DNA of 64,000 nucleotides from Calothrix sp. PCC 7716 (GCF_019977735.1 NZ_AP025018.1:3782001-3846000), one strand, 5' to 3'. Shown: positions 35,607 to 44,375, numbered from the stretch's first letter. Program-made: numbers and translations. The notes: generated by a model from the sequence alone, not told the origin.

Positions 35607-36698
35607 TTATACTTTGTCTTTGGGATTTGTTGAGGTGAATTGTTGTGTGTGGTCGATGTAGTCGTATACGATATGTGAAACTTGACGGATGAAAGCTGTT
35701 GCTCTCTTGTCGTGATTTGGTCTTTTAACTAATATTCCTGCTAGGTAGCGTTTACCACTTGCGGTTTGAATAATACCAGCATCACCAAGCACAAATCGAA
35801 GTGTTCCGGTTTTATGAGCAATTACTGCACCTGCTCCTAAACCTGATGGCAACATACTTTGGTTACGGCAACGACGCATAATGTCTAAAATTTGCGCGCG
35901 ACTGCCATCACTAAGTATTTGATTGTTTGCGATTAAACTTGACAAATGCACTAAATCTTTAGCGCTGGTGGTGTTAGTACCGTACACATCAGCTAATAAA
36001 TGACGAAGTGCGGTCTTTTGTAGTCCAAGACTCCGGAAACGCTCGTTTAATCGAGAAAATCCCCCTAAACGGTCAATAATCATGTTTGTAGCAGTGTTGT
36101 CACTAATAGTCATCATTTTGGTGGCTGTTTCCAAAACGCTAAACTTCTTGCCTACGCGCATGTTTTGCATGTCACCGGAACCACCAGCTACTAAGTCACG
36201 TCTCATTATAAGAGTGTCGTCTAAACGAACTCTACCTGCTTCTATCTCTTGAAATAATGTTATTAATATTGGTAGTTTAATGGTACTAGCTGCTGAAAAT
36301 ACTTTATCGCCGTTAATATCTATATAATCGCCTGTTTGTAAATCAACGAAGAACATTCCTGGTGAAAGATAACTGTAGCGACTCATCAATGCTCTAATTT
36401 GAGAATTGAGCGGTAGTATTTGTTTTCCTAACCGCATTTCCCCATTACTTCCTGGCGCCGGGATAATATTTATGGAATTATTTTGTATTGTTGGAGCAAC
36501 GAAGCGAATATTTGGTAGGGGTGGTAACGGCGCCAATTTAGTATTATTTGACTGCTGTTGTAAAGATTGTAACTGCGAAGCCGTTGCAATAGAAGGGAAC
36601 AGTAGAAGTGTAAGACCAGCAAAGCGCACTAGGTGAAGCAATGTGATCATGTTTGAATTTACGCTCATGTTGTGTGTGATTAGCTGTACATCAGTCAA
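35607..36698 (-). CDS. Class A beta-lactamase-like serine hydrolase
   Basis: This is a 363-residue exported penicillin-interacting enzyme. The motifs are Ser138-Thr-Ile-Lys141 (SxxK), Ser199-Asp-Asn201 (SDN) and Lys296-Thr-Gly (KTG). The Glu166 loop of true class A beta-lactamases is not evident: the matching region reads LADVYGTNTTSAKDL. It could therefore be a slow lactamase or a peptidase acting on peptidoglycan peptides. A hydrophobic N-terminal helix (VRFAGLTLLLFPSIATA) is the export signal; the ATG at 36668 or 36650 would place it nearer the start. It lies alone between repeats and a 312-base gap. Confidence 0.85.
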   Translation of the reverse strand: MTDVQLITHNMSVNSNMITLLHLVRFAGLTLLLFPSIATASQLQSLQQQSNNTKLAPLPPLPNIRFVAPTIQNNSINIIPAPGSNGEMRLGKQILPLNSQIRALMSRYSYLSPGMFFVDLQTGDYIDINGDKVFSAASTIKLPILITLFQEIEAGRVRLDDTLIMRRDLVAGGSGDMQNMRVGKKFSVLETATKMMTISDNTATNMIIDRLGGFSRLNERFRSLGLQKTALRHLLADVYGTNTTSAKDLVHLSSLIANNQILSDGSRAQILDIMRRCRNQSMLPSGLGAGAVIAHKTGTLRFVLGDAGIIQTASGKRYLAGILVKRPNHDKRATAFIRQVSHIVYDYIDHTQQFTSTNPKDKV

Positions 36699-37010
36699 AG
36701 TTTGCTTATCTGCACCCTGAAGTTAAGATTAAAGTTGAGATAACTGATAGCGTTGCCATTAAATAAAAACGAACCTATTAATTTAAACCCATAATTTAAA
36801 TATTGGCAACAAGTTCATGAATCTTTCATTGTCGTTAAAAGCACTTGGGGAATATTATTTCATAGCGTGCTATAAAATAACGCGATTCTGATGTTTTTAA
36901 TTTAAAATTCAATAGTGAAGAATCTGTGAAGCTGCCGTTAGGACAGTAAAAAAAGTGGGAATACTAAGGTGATGTTTCTAATCGCTTGTTAAAAAAATGG
37001 ATTTATAGCC
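36699..37010. other. Intergenic stretch with possible promoter
   Basis: No gene is supported. A TATAAAAT element at 36871 is a possible -10 box for the kinase-remnant gene, about 140 bases from its start. The stretch is AT-rich and free of the dispersed repeats. Confidence 0.35.
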
Positions 37011-37379
37011 ATGACTCAGCACAGTGTCTACACAGCCAGAAAGCTTCCCCTACGGTTAATTTTGGTTGTTCCTTTTATAGTTCAAATTTTTGCAGTTGTT
37101 GGGTTAGTTGGCTACCTGTCTTTTAAAAATGGACAAAAAGCTGGTATATCGACATCAGCTAGTATAAATCCCGTAGAAATTGTGGTGCCACAAGAGTCAG
37201 AATTACAACGCTTGCTCGAATATGCTCAAGATGGTTTACTAAAGCGAATTATAGAGACGGCAGAACAAATTCAACGACGAGACAGCCGTTATCAACCGTT
37301 TGCTCAACATTTGCTCCTCCTCGCAGAACAATTTCAAATCGAGAAAATCGAAGCATTTCTTCAGCAACTTATTAAGTAA
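37011..37379 (+). CDS. Collapsed hybrid histidine kinase (N-terminal anchor joined to C-terminal tail)
   Basis: The protein has 122 residues. Residues 10-45 (RKLPLRLILVVPFIVQIFAVVG, then GYLSFKNGQKA) are the N-terminal membrane anchor of a large sensor kinase. Residues 53-122 (EIVVPQESELQRLLEYAQDG to KIEAFLQQLI) match the extreme C-terminal helical tail of the hybrid kinase at 63178-64000 (ELVLPPANDLDKILDLAMRG). All sensor, kinase and receiver domains between are missing, yet the frame is kept. In both places the next gene is a response-regulator kinase. I infer an in-frame internal deletion. It may still make a small membrane protein. Confidence 0.62.
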   Translation: MTQHSVYTARKLPLRLILVVPFIVQIFAVVGLVGYLSFKNGQKAGISTSASINPVEIVVPQESELQRLLEYAQDGLLKRIIETAEQIQRRDSRYQPFAQHLLLLAEQFQIEKIEAFLQQLIK

Positions 37380-37403
37380 CTAATTTGATAAAAGGGCGCC
37401 GTT

Positions 37404-38681
37404 ATGACATTAGCTCAAGAACTCATTCTAATTGTGGACGATACGCCTACAAATTTAGATGTGATATTTCAAACATTAAATGACGCGAAGTTTCAGGTGG
37501 CAATAGCTTCTAATGGAGAGCGTGCTATTCAACAAATCGAACGGCGCCATCCTGATTTAATACTACTCGATGTCATGATGCCTGGAATTGATGGTTTTGA
37601 AACTTGCCGACGCATTAAGCAAAATCCCGAAACAGCCGACATCCCGATTATTTTTATGACCGCTCTATCAGATACTGATAGTAAAGTCCAGGCATTAAAA
37701 ATTGGCGCTGTTGATTATATTACTAAACCCTTTCAAGAACAAGAAGTTTTAGCACGAGTTCAAACCCATCTTCAGTTACGTAGTTTAACAAAAAACTTAG
37801 AACAGCAGGTTGCCCAAAAAGCATCTGAGTTACAAGCGTCTCAACTTCAACTTCTTCAAAACGAAAAAATGTCTGCTCTCGGAAATTTAGTAGCGGGAGT
37901 TGCACACGAAATTAATAATCCGTTGGGATTTATTAGCGGTAATTTGGCACCTGCCGAAAATTATGTTAGAGATATTTTAAGTTTAATTAAATTATATGAG
38001 CAAAAGTTTCCAAGCCCTGGAGAGGAAATCGAAGTAAAAATAAAAAAAATTGAGCTAAAATATATCCAAGAAGACTTACCGAATCTTCTAAACTCTATGC
38101 ATGACGGAATTCAGCGTATTGAGGATATCAGTAACAGTTTAAGAACATTCTCACGCGCGGACACCGAACATCCGGTTATTTTCAATTTGCACGAAGGACT
38201 CGACAGTACCATATTCATTCTTAAACATCGTCTCAAAGCCACCACTAACCGTCCAGATATTGAAATTATTAAACAATATGGACAAATTCCGGCAATTGAA
38301 TGTTTTGCAGGTCAACTTAATCAGGTGTTTATGAACCTTATTGCCAATGCAATTGACGCATTAGACGAATCATATAAATATAACCATAAAAATAAAAATA
38401 AATCTCACGTTGGATACATTCGCATTTGTACGAATTTAACTCAACAACAGAAAGTTCAAATTATCATTGAAGATAGTGGGGTTGGAATACCAGACGAAGT
38501 AATTTCTCGAATTTTTGACCGCTTGTTTACCACCAAAGCAGTAGGTAAAGGAACGGGACTAGGGCTAGCTATTGTACATCAGATTGTGGTAGAAAAACAT
38601 CGAGGCGCCCTGAACGTTGATTCAATTCCAGGTTATGGAACAAAGTTTACAATCGAAATTCCAGTTACATATAAAGTATAA
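37404..38681 (+). CDS. Response regulator-histidine kinase
   Basis: This is a 425-residue soluble two-component protein. An N-terminal receiver (residues 8-125) has [21 protein letters not shown] with the phospho-Asp, MTALSD and KPF. A coiled coil ([20 protein letters not shown]) leads to a HisKA box with [15 protein letters not shown]. The ATPase domain has [19 protein letters not shown] and [10 protein letters not shown]. It lies 24 bases after the collapsed kinase gene, its ancestral partner, and has a clear paralogue with the same partner type at 61865-63181. Input probably came from the membrane kinase; with that gene reduced, signalling may be rewired. Confidence 0.92.
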   Translation: MTLAQELILIVDDTPTNLDVIFQTLNDAKFQVAIASNGERAIQQIERRHPDLILLDVMMPGIDGFETCRRIKQNPETADIPIIFMTALSDTDSKVQALKIGAVDYITKPFQEQEVLARVQTHLQLRSLTKNLEQQVAQKASELQASQLQLLQNEKMSALGNLVAGVAHEINNPLGFISGNLAPAENYVRDILSLIKLYEQKFPSPGEEIEVKIKKIELKYIQEDLPNLLNSMHDGIQRIEDISNSLRTFSRADTEHPVIFNLHEGLDSTIFILKHRLKATTNRPDIEIIKQYGQIPAIECFAGQLNQVFMNLIANAIDALDESYKYNHKNKNKSHVGYIRICTNLTQQQKVQIIIEDSGVGIPDEVISRIFDRLFTTKAVGKGTGLGLAIVHQIVVEKHRGALNVDSIPGYGTKFTIEIPVTYKV

Positions 38682-38739
38682 ACTATTAATTCTTTCTAAA
38701 AGCATATGATATCATCCTTATCAGTCTGCTAATATCACA

Positions 38740-38756
38740 TGGTAATCTTATTACTA
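38740..38756. promoter_or_regulatory. TGGTAAT inverted repeat before Mop gene
   Basis: TGGTAAT-CTT-ATTACTA, with one mismatch in the outer arm, ends 12 bases before the ATG of the Mop gene. The same arms with a 2-base gap occur at 39518-39533 before the RHH-TOBE gene. A shared operator for a molybdate-responsive repressor is inferred. Confidence 0.5.
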
Positions 38757-38768
38757 GGATTGTAAAAA

Positions 38769-38978
38769 ATGAGAATTAGCGCACGCAATACTTTAAAAGC
38801 AAAAGTTAAAAAAATTATACCAGGCTCTGTGAACTCAGAGGTAATTTTAGAAATCTCAGAAGGTATAGAAGTAACAGCAATTATTACTAAGGATGCCGTA
38901 AAATCACTTAATTTGACTGAAGGCGCCGATGCTTATGCTGTTGTAAAATCTACTGATGTTATGGTAGCCGTTGATTAG
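38769..38978 (+). CDS. Mop/TOBE molybdate-binding protein (molbindin)
   Basis: The 69-residue single TOBE domain begins MRISARNTLKAKVKKIIPGS, followed by VNSEVILEISEGIEVTAIITKDAV and YAVVKSTDVMVA. These are the SARN and KSTDVM signatures of molbindins, which store or buffer molybdate (also tungstate) as hexamers. It converges on a longer protein that carries the same domain behind a DNA-binding part, and nitrogenase-cofactor genes lie close by. A dyad just upstream suggests metal-dependent control. The full domain is present, so it should be functional. Confidence 0.9.
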   Translation: MRISARNTLKAKVKKIIPGSVNSEVILEISEGIEVTAIITKDAVKSLNLTEGADAYAVVKSTDVMVAVD

Positions 38979-38982
38979 TTAA

Positions 38983-39016
38983 AAGAAACCGGGTTTCTAA
39001 AAAAACCCGGTTTTTA
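38983..39016. terminator. Bidirectional terminator (AGAAACC family)
   Basis: AAACCGGGTTT pairs with AAACCCGGTTT, bounded by A- and T-runs, exactly between the two convergent TOBE genes. Confidence 0.75.
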
Positions 39017-39019
39017 ACT

Positions 39020-39481
39020 TTACTCGCTAGCAATCACTATATCTGTAGATTTAATCACAGCGTAAGCTTCTTTACCTATATCAAGTTCCAACTCATCTGC
39101 TGAGACTCTAGTAATTACAGAGGTGAGTTTGACTTTATGCACAACTTCTAGCGTCACCTCACTATTAACTGGCCCATTTTTAACTTCAGTCACGACACCT
39201 TTAAGGAGGTTGCGTGAGCTAACTTTGAGCGGTTTCTTTTGAATGCTAGCTTCTATGAACGATACATTTGTATCTGTTAGCTTTTCTGGAGTTGGTATAC
39301 GTGTCTCTGATTCGTACTCAGTTGGTATAGATGATTGCGAAGATTTATCGGTTAAATTACGTAGTAACTCACGCAGCACCTCTGTTTTAGTACGCTGAGA
39401 CGAGTGACAGAACTCCTCTAAGATTTTCCGCTCGTCTTCAGATGTTTGGAATGTTATCCATCCTTGTTCTTTTCTTGGCAT
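39020..39481 (-). CDS. Ribbon-helix-helix/TOBE protein, candidate molybdate-responsive repressor
   Basis: The protein has 153 residues. Residues 1-50 look like a ribbon-helix-helix DNA-binding module (GWITFQTSEDERKILEEFCH, then TKTEVLRELLRNL). A linker leads to a TOBE/Mop domain at 85-153 (KVSSRNLLKGVVTEV, GPVNSEVTLEVVHKVKLTSVI, YAVIKSTDIVIAS). This differs from ModE, which has a winged helix before its TOBE domains, but the logic is the same: bind molybdate, bind DNA. Two dyads lie directly before its start, suggesting autoregulation. Together with the neighbouring NifEN-type genes it is the best candidate for their Mo sensor. The DNA-binding role is inferred. Confidence 0.78.
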   Translation of the reverse strand: MPRKEQGWITFQTSEDERKILEEFCHSSQRTKTEVLRELLRNLTDKSSQSSIPTEYESETRIPTPEKLTDTNVSFIEASIQKKPLKVSSRNLLKGVVTEVKNGPVNSEVTLEVVHKVKLTSVITRVSADELELDIGKEAYAVIKSTDIVIASE

Positions 39482-39486
39482 AGTTC

Positions 39487-39533
39487 TACCAAATTAATTG
39501 GTAAATTTGTTAAAAGTTGGTAATACATTACCA
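39487..39533. promoter_or_regulatory. Two ACCAA/TTGGT dyads before RHH-TOBE gene
   Basis: TACCAAATTAATTGGTA (39487-39503, imperfect centre) and TGGTAATACATTACCA (39518-39533, perfect 7-bp arms) begin 5 bases upstream of the start codon. The second matches the site before the Mop gene. The remaining bases to 39815 show no gene. Confidence 0.55.
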
Positions 39534-39815
39534 CACTATCTTACTTACGTCAGTGGCGCCCACTTTAAAGGCACCATGACGAAAATTAAGGTAGTATTTA
39601 AAGATTGTATGAAGGTTTGGTTAAAATTTTCTATAAAAACAGTGAAGAAACGTACATTAATGATTTATTTATTTTATAAATATGAAATTTACATAAACAC
39701 AATGTATAAAAATCATATTTGTATTGGATTGCCCTGTAGCCAGTATTAGAATATGAAGTAGCTAATAATACTTAGCTCTAAGCTACTTTAATAACTAATA
39801 ATCTGGTATTTATTT

Positions 39816-40394
39816 ATGAATAAGGCTGTAGCGATAACAAATATGAATAATTCCGTATCCACATCTACTCGTGTTCAGCACCGCACTCTTGAACGGCGCC
39901 AGTTAATACCTGAGCAAGAGCAAGTACTATGGAAAATTCAAAGGGGAAGTGTGCGTGCGTTGACCTGGGATGAAAACGGAGTTTATACGACTTTAGGTTA
40001 CTGGGGAGTTGGTGATATTGTTGGTTATTCGCTATCGCGTGTTCAACCTTATCATCTTGAATGCATTAGTGGTGTGGAGTTAGCTAGCATTCCATCTGAA
40101 AACTTACACGAAAACTTAGACCAACTTTTATCGCGTATTCAACGAACTGAAGAATTAGTAAGTATCGTTAATAGTAAACGTGTCTCTACCCGCATATGGC
40201 AATTTTTAATTTGGTTAAGCGATAAATTTAGCCGTGATTTAGAAGATGGTAAATTAATTGATTTGCATATTACTCATCAAGAAATAGCCGACGTGCTAAA
40301 TACGACTCGTGTTACTGTTACACGTGTACTGCGAGATTTAGAGGACGAAGGTAAATTAAGGCGCCATAAGCGTTGCTTAATCATAAGTGTGTAA
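39816..40394 (+). CDS. CRP/FNR family transcription regulator
   Basis: This 192-residue regulator has an N-terminal cyclic-nucleotide-like beta-roll (VLWKIQRGSVRALTWDENGVYTTLGYWGVGDIVGYSLS) without an evident cAMP phosphate-binding Arg-Ser signature. The C-terminal Crp-type winged helix is THQEIADVLNTTRVTVTRVLRDLEDEGKL. No Cys cluster of the FNR type is present. It ends 14 bases from the convergent nifN gene. Small CRP homologues without a canonical effector site are common in cyanobacteria. Its closeness to nitrogenase-cofactor genes suggests, but does not prove, a role in their control. Confidence 0.88.
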   Translation: MNKAVAITNMNNSVSTSTRVQHRTLERRQLIPEQEQVLWKIQRGSVRALTWDENGVYTTLGYWGVGDIVGYSLSRVQPYHLECISGVELASIPSENLHENLDQLLSRIQRTEELVSIVNSKRVSTRIWQFLIWLSDKFSRDLEDGKLIDLHITHQEIADVLNTTRVTVTRVLRDLEDEGKLRRHKRCLIISV

Positions 40395-40408
40395 AGCAAA
40401 CACAATCA

Positions 40409-41719
40409 TCAGAGTGCGTTTATTTCATTCGCGATATCAAATAAATACTGCATGGCGCCTCGATAACCAAGTTTGGTTGAGAAAATATTGCCCAAACGGT
40501 CAAAAATAGGAATTCCTTGACGATATAAAGGAATACTTAAACGTTTTGCAATAGCTGAAGCGTTGGAGTTAGCGATTAATAAATCTGAACCCGCTGCTAG
40601 TTGCTCAAAATCTTCTAAGTCACCAATAGTAACGCTTTGAATTGGTATTTTTTCAAGCAGTGGAGAGCGTCCAGTTGTTACCGCTGCATGAATAGATACT
40701 CCCATTGATTGTAAAAAATCAATAGTTAACCAAAGTAAATCAGGTTCTAAAGCTACAGAAACTTTTTTACAACTAAGTTTAAGGTGTGTAGACAGCATTG
40801 CTTGCTGTAACTGGCGCCTATAAACTCGGTATTTTTCGGGTACAGCATTACCGCTAATTTTAAAGAGTGCGTATAAAAGTTTATCTGTAGCATCAAGTCC
40901 AACAAATTCTGTGAATACATCGTAAGGAACTTTGAATCTTTGTTGTAATATCCTTGCACTAGAGCGCATACTTTCACCCAGTGCCAAAGTGAAGCTAGAA
41001 TTGCCAACTAATTGTAATCGTTCTAAAGTTGTGCCGCTACGAGTGACTGCACGATTTAATGTACTATTAAAATTACTATCATAATTATTAAAATCTATAT
41101 CAAGTAAACCCGATAAGTCTGGTAAAACAATTGGGTCTAATTCAAAATCAAGACACATTTCCTTGATTTGTTGAATATCACCGGGTGTAAAAGCAGAACT
41201 AGCCAAAATTGTTATTTGTTTTGACTGTGTATTTGGTTTGCCGACTATAGGAATTTCCTTAACAATGCTTTCCACTGCTGCCCCATAGCCATCTTGTAAG
41301 CTACCTTTAAAATCTGGTGTAGATACCAAAACCATCGGTAAATTATTTAATTCTGGAATTTGGCGAATTTCTTTTAAAAAACGCGCCATATCATCCCCTC
41401 TGGTTTCGGTGAGTCCAGTTGTGCAAAGACCGAGAATTTCTGGCTGATGCTGATGTACTAATGAAAGAATTGTTTGTTTAATGTTTTCCTCACAACCCAA
41501 AACGGTAACAACTTCAGTCATTCCTGTTGTAGAAAGAGGAATTATTTCACCCAAATGTTGGGTTAAAGGTATTTGTGCGAACGTGCTACAACCAGGTGAA
41601 CCATGTAGTACAGGCATTACTCCCGCAAACCCCATAAATGCTAAAGTGGCGCCAACTGCTTGGCTATGTTTAAGGGGGTTTACTGCTACCGATGTGTTTG
41701 TGATGCTTACAATTGCCAT
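40409..41719 (-). CDS. nifN: NifN-family cofactor scaffold subunit (NifN or VnfN)
   Basis: NifN pairs with NifE to form the scaffold on which the nitrogenase cofactor precursor matures. This protein has 436 residues and aligns along its whole length: AVNPLKHSQAVGATLAFMGF, VLHGSPGCSTFA with the P-cluster-like ligand Cys44, LSTTGMTEV, GLCTTGLTETRGDD, VSTPDFKGSLQDGYGAAV, FTPGDI, DLSGLLD, AMLSTHLKLS, VTIGDLEDFE and YRGAMQYLFDIAN. It lies 31 bases after nifE in the same direction, the usual gene order. No nifHDK, nifX or nifB is present, so this is an accessory locus; a vanadium-nitrogenase (vnf) origin is possible. Confidence 0.9.
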   Translation of the reverse strand: MAIVSITNTSVAVNPLKHSQAVGATLAFMGFAGVMPVLHGSPGCSTFAQIPLTQHLGEIIPLSTTGMTEVVTVLGCEENIKQTILSLVHQHQPEILGLCTTGLTETRGDDMARFLKEIRQIPELNNLPMVLVSTPDFKGSLQDGYGAAVESIVKEIPIVGKPNTQSKQITILASSAFTPGDIQQIKEMCLDFELDPIVLPDLSGLLDIDFNNYDSNFNSTLNRAVTRSGTTLERLQLVGNSSFTLALGESMRSSARILQQRFKVPYDVFTEFVGLDATDKLLYALFKISGNAVPEKYRVYRRQLQQAMLSTHLKLSCKKVSVALEPDLLWLTIDFLQSMGVSIHAAVTTGRSPLLEKIPIQSVTIGDLEDFEQLAAGSDLLIANSNASAIAKRLSIPLYRQGIPIFDRLGNIFSTKLGYRGAMQYLFDIANEINAL

Positions 41720-41733
41720 GATGATTATTTATA

Positions 41734-41752
41734 TAAAAGAAACCGGGTTTCT
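41734..41752. repeat. AGAAACC palindrome between nifE and nifN
   Basis: The palindrome AGAAACCCGGTTTCT occupies most of the nifE-nifN gap and its first bases complete the nifE stop codon (TAG). As a hairpin without a U-tract it might lower or process the nifN part of the transcript. Confidence 0.6.
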
Positions 41753-43034
41753 ACCAAGGTGCCGATGTATTTAATTGCTTCCAAATAGTGCTTTTAAAAG
41801 CTGTATATAATTCTTGTGCAGCTTTGAGTATTCCTGTATATCCTGCATAAGTAGATTGATGATGATTATTGAGGAAAGGGATTTGTGTTTGAATTGCGAT
41901 AGATTGATAATTGTGTGGCGCCACTAACATATCTACTTCCCTATCTTGAATTATTTGTAATAATTGATTTTTTTCATTCCCTTTATTTAAAATAATTACC
42001 TCTTGATTGAGTAGTTGTGTAATTTTGGCTTTATTTTCGTCACTGAGATGCTCGGCAATAGGAATAATATCTAAATTTAGAATTTTAGCTGTAGAGATAA
42101 TTGATAAGTTTCCATTTGTGACATCAATGATAATTTTCTTCTTTTTTATATGGGAACGATATAAATCTAATTGATAATTAAGATTATTAGTTTGTGCTAT
42201 GATTAAATTTTCGGTTCGTTCTTTTAAGTCAGCGTCTAGTTTGAGTGCAATATTTATTAAACAGTTGTTAATTTCTTCTAAGGTGTGTAGAGATTCTTCA
42301 ATATAATCAATTCCATAGCGCTTTTGCATTTGAAGAGCTAATTTTAGCAGTGTTTTAGAGGATATAACCACATTCAGTTTTGCACGGTGTGCTTGAGCTA
42401 TTTGTTTGTATTCACTATTGCCTGCAATTTTTGCTAATACTCGAATTCCTATTTTTTCTAATAATGATTCGATTTCAACGGCGCCATCATCAAAGCTATC
42501 GCCAATCAAGTTAATATCATAATTAGTAGTAAATTCTGGTTCTACAGTACCGATAACATGTTCGAGTAAAATATCACCAGCAAGACGAATACCTGAATTT
42601 TTGTTACCAACAAACCCTGGTGAATCTACAGGGATAACAGGAATACCTAATTTTTCTGCTGCATCGTGCGCGGCGCCGTTAATATCATCACCAATCATAG
42701 CAGAAACGCAAGTAGAATATACAAATATTGCTTTAGGATTATAGCGACGATGAACTTCTAAAATTGAAGAGTATAACTTTTTGGCGCCACCAAAAATAAT
42801 ATCACTTTCTTCCATATCGGTAGTAAAGCGAATTTTATTAAGAATTGCAGCATTATTACTACCAGACAAAAAAGAACCAACGCAACCGCTCGAACCATGA
42901 ACTAAATGAGCAGCGTCTGCAATAGGCACTAAAGCCATCATTGCCCCATCAAAAGCACAATCTTGTTGATTTCGCTTGAAGAGTGATTTTTGCCCATCAG
43001 AAAAGCTTTCGATTTTATCGTGACTTGCTTCCAT
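41751..43034 (-). CDS. nifE: NifE-family cofactor scaffold subunit with cofactor Cys replaced
   Basis: The protein has 427 residues, shorter than usual NifE (about 470), mostly at the N-terminus. The cluster Cys ligands are kept: Cys26 (QQDCAFDG), Cys51 (HGSSGCVGS) and Cys109 (VYSTCVSA). Also present are PIADAAHLVHG, RFTTDMEESDIIFGG, GDDINGAA, VIPVDSPGFVGNKNSG and IIGT-like HVIGTVEP. At the position of the cofactor-binding Cys of NifE/NifD, this protein has Ser225 (HRAKLNVVISSK, where NifE has HRAEVNMMVCSK). It ends SAPW, like NifE. It heads the nifE-nifN unit. It may therefore hold the precursor differently or be a relic in progress. A divergent promoter region with an NtcA-type site is upstream. 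Confidence 0.88.
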   Translation of the reverse strand: MEASHDKIESFSDGQKSLFKRNQQDCAFDGAMMALVPIADAAHLVHGSSGCVGSFLSGSNNAAILNKIRFTTDMEESDIIFGGAKKLYSSILEVHRRYNPKAIFVYSTCVSAMIGDDINGAAHDAAEKLGIPVIPVDSPGFVGNKNSGIRLAGDILLEHVIGTVEPEFTTNYDINLIGDSFDDGAVEIESLLEKIGIRVLAKIAGNSEYKQIAQAHRAKLNVVISSKTLLKLALQMQKRYGIDYIEESLHTLEEINNCLINIALKLDADLKERTENLIIAQTNNLNYQLDLYRSHIKKKKIIIDVTNGNLSIISTAKILNLDIIPIAEHLSDENKAKITQLLNQEVIILNKGNEKNQLLQIIQDREVDMLVAPHNYQSIAIQTQIPFLNNHHQSTYAGYTGILKAAQELYTAFKSTIWKQLNTSAPW

Positions 43035-43150
43035 TTTAGCCGTAATAGGGTAGATTTATCGCAATTCATAATAAAATAAAAACTAGAAATATTATGTTAT
43101 TTATATTCTTTCTAAAATTTTCACTTTGTATCCAAATTAATCTTCTCTTT

Positions 43151-43176
43151 TGTGGAGCGGGCATCCCTGCCCGCCC
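43151..43176. repeat. GTGGAGCGGGCATCC dispersed repeat
   Basis: A single copy in the nifE leader, between the candidate NtcA promoter and the nifE start. Confidence 0.65.
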
Positions 43177-43216
43177 TACCAGTTCCATTAAAAATTACTT
43201 ACAACTTGATTCATTT

Positions 43217-43230
43217 GTAATTTTTAATAC
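43217..43230. promoter_or_regulatory. NtcA-type site GTA-N8-TAC
   Basis: GTAATTTTTAATAC fits the cyanobacterial NtcA consensus GTA-N8-TAC and is flanked by a symmetric ATTT/AAAT. Toward nifE (minus strand) a TAATTT, matching TAN3T, follows after 19 bases, close to the 20-24 expected. Toward the oxygenase a TATAAT lies at 43239-43244, too near for class II activation. NtcA control of nifE is the better reading. Confidence 0.42.
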
Positions 43231-43338
43231 AAAATAAGTATAATAACTTAGGAAAAATTAGATACAAGTAGTAAGTAGGGCTATGCCACCTACGTCAAAG
43301 TAGTAACGTCAAACTAGATTAGTAAACAAAATATATTT

Positions 43339-44358
43339 ATGTTAGTAACAAAGCAACCAGTATTAAAACGTTTTTGGTATCCTGTTATTCCCAAGAGTTA
43401 TTTATTAGATGGTAATCCTAAACCATTTACGCTACTGGGTCAAAAAATAGTCCTTTGGCTAGATGCATCTGGGCGCCCAGCAGCAGCGCAAGACCGTTGT
43501 TGTCATCGTTCGGCGCAGCTATCGAAAGGAAAGGTTACAAACGGTAATATAGAATGTCCATATCATGGTTGGAGGTTTGATGGTGCAGGAACATGTACAC
43601 ATGTACCCCAACTGCAAGATGGAATGATATCACCTAGTTATAAAATAGGCGCCTATAACTGTGTAGAACGGTATGGTTATATTTGGGTATGTTTAGAGGA
43701 ACCATTGTGCGATATTCCAGATATACCAGAAGCTAAAGACTCTAAATATCGTTTAATTCAAGAATTTTATGAACCTTGGAAGTGTGCAGGTTTACGAGTG
43801 ATGGAAAATGAGTTTGACACCGCACACCCAACGTTTGTACACACAACAACTTTTGGTAGCGAAGAACATCCGATACCCGATAAAATGGAATTGCAAGAAC
43901 ACGAGTGGGGAATTGATTTTTGGACAGTGCTAGGAGTAACAAACCCCAAGCTACAGCAAGAAAATTTGAAAATAGAGCAAAACCAGGTAGTGCGAACAAT
44001 GCATATGACTTGGTACATGCCATTTACTGCCCAACTGCGGATAGGTTATCCTAATGGCTTAGTTCATATAGTCGTCAATACAGCAACACCAATCGACGAT
44101 TCGACTTCTCAAATAGTACAATTTTGTTTACGTAACGACACCGAAGCCGAAACAAAAGCAGAAAATATTATCGCTTTTGACCGCGCAGTTACGCTTGAAG
44201 ATAAAGTTATTTTGGAAACAACCGACTACAACGTACCGCTCGATATCACTAAAGAACAGCATATGATGACCGATAAACCCGGCATTTTGATGCGTCGCAA
44301 GTTTTCGACGTTGCTAAAAACTTATGGAGAAGTTGAGTGTTGTGGCTATAATTATTAA
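43339..44358 (+). CDS. Rieske non-haem iron oxygenase
   Basis: This 339-residue ring-hydroxylating-type oxygenase is related to the pheophorbide a oxygenase/Cao group. The Rieske centre is formed by CCHRSAQL and CPYHGWRFDG (CxH and CxxH) at about residues 53-78. The mononuclear iron site is in ENEFDTAHPTFVHTTTF (Asp-x2-His-x4-His). No C-terminal membrane anchor is seen. The substrate is unknown; electrons would come from a ferredoxin. It is divergent from nifE and convergent with another Rieske gene 17 bases away. Why Rieske proteins adjoin nitrogenase-cofactor genes is unclear. Confidence 0.9.
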   Translation: MLVTKQPVLKRFWYPVIPKSYLLDGNPKPFTLLGQKIVLWLDASGRPAAAQDRCCHRSAQLSKGKVTNGNIECPYHGWRFDGAGTCTHVPQLQDGMISPSYKIGAYNCVERYGYIWVCLEEPLCDIPDIPEAKDSKYRLIQEFYEPWKCAGLRVMENEFDTAHPTFVHTTTFGSEEHPIPDKMELQEHEWGIDFWTVLGVTNPKLQQENLKIEQNQVVRTMHMTWYMPFTAQLRIGYPNGLVHIVVNTATPIDDSTSQIVQFCLRNDTEAETKAENIIAFDRAVTLEDKVILETTDYNVPLDITKEQHMMTDKPGILMRRKFSTLLKTYGEVECCGYNY

Positions 44359-44375
44359 CGCAATGTGGGCTTTTA

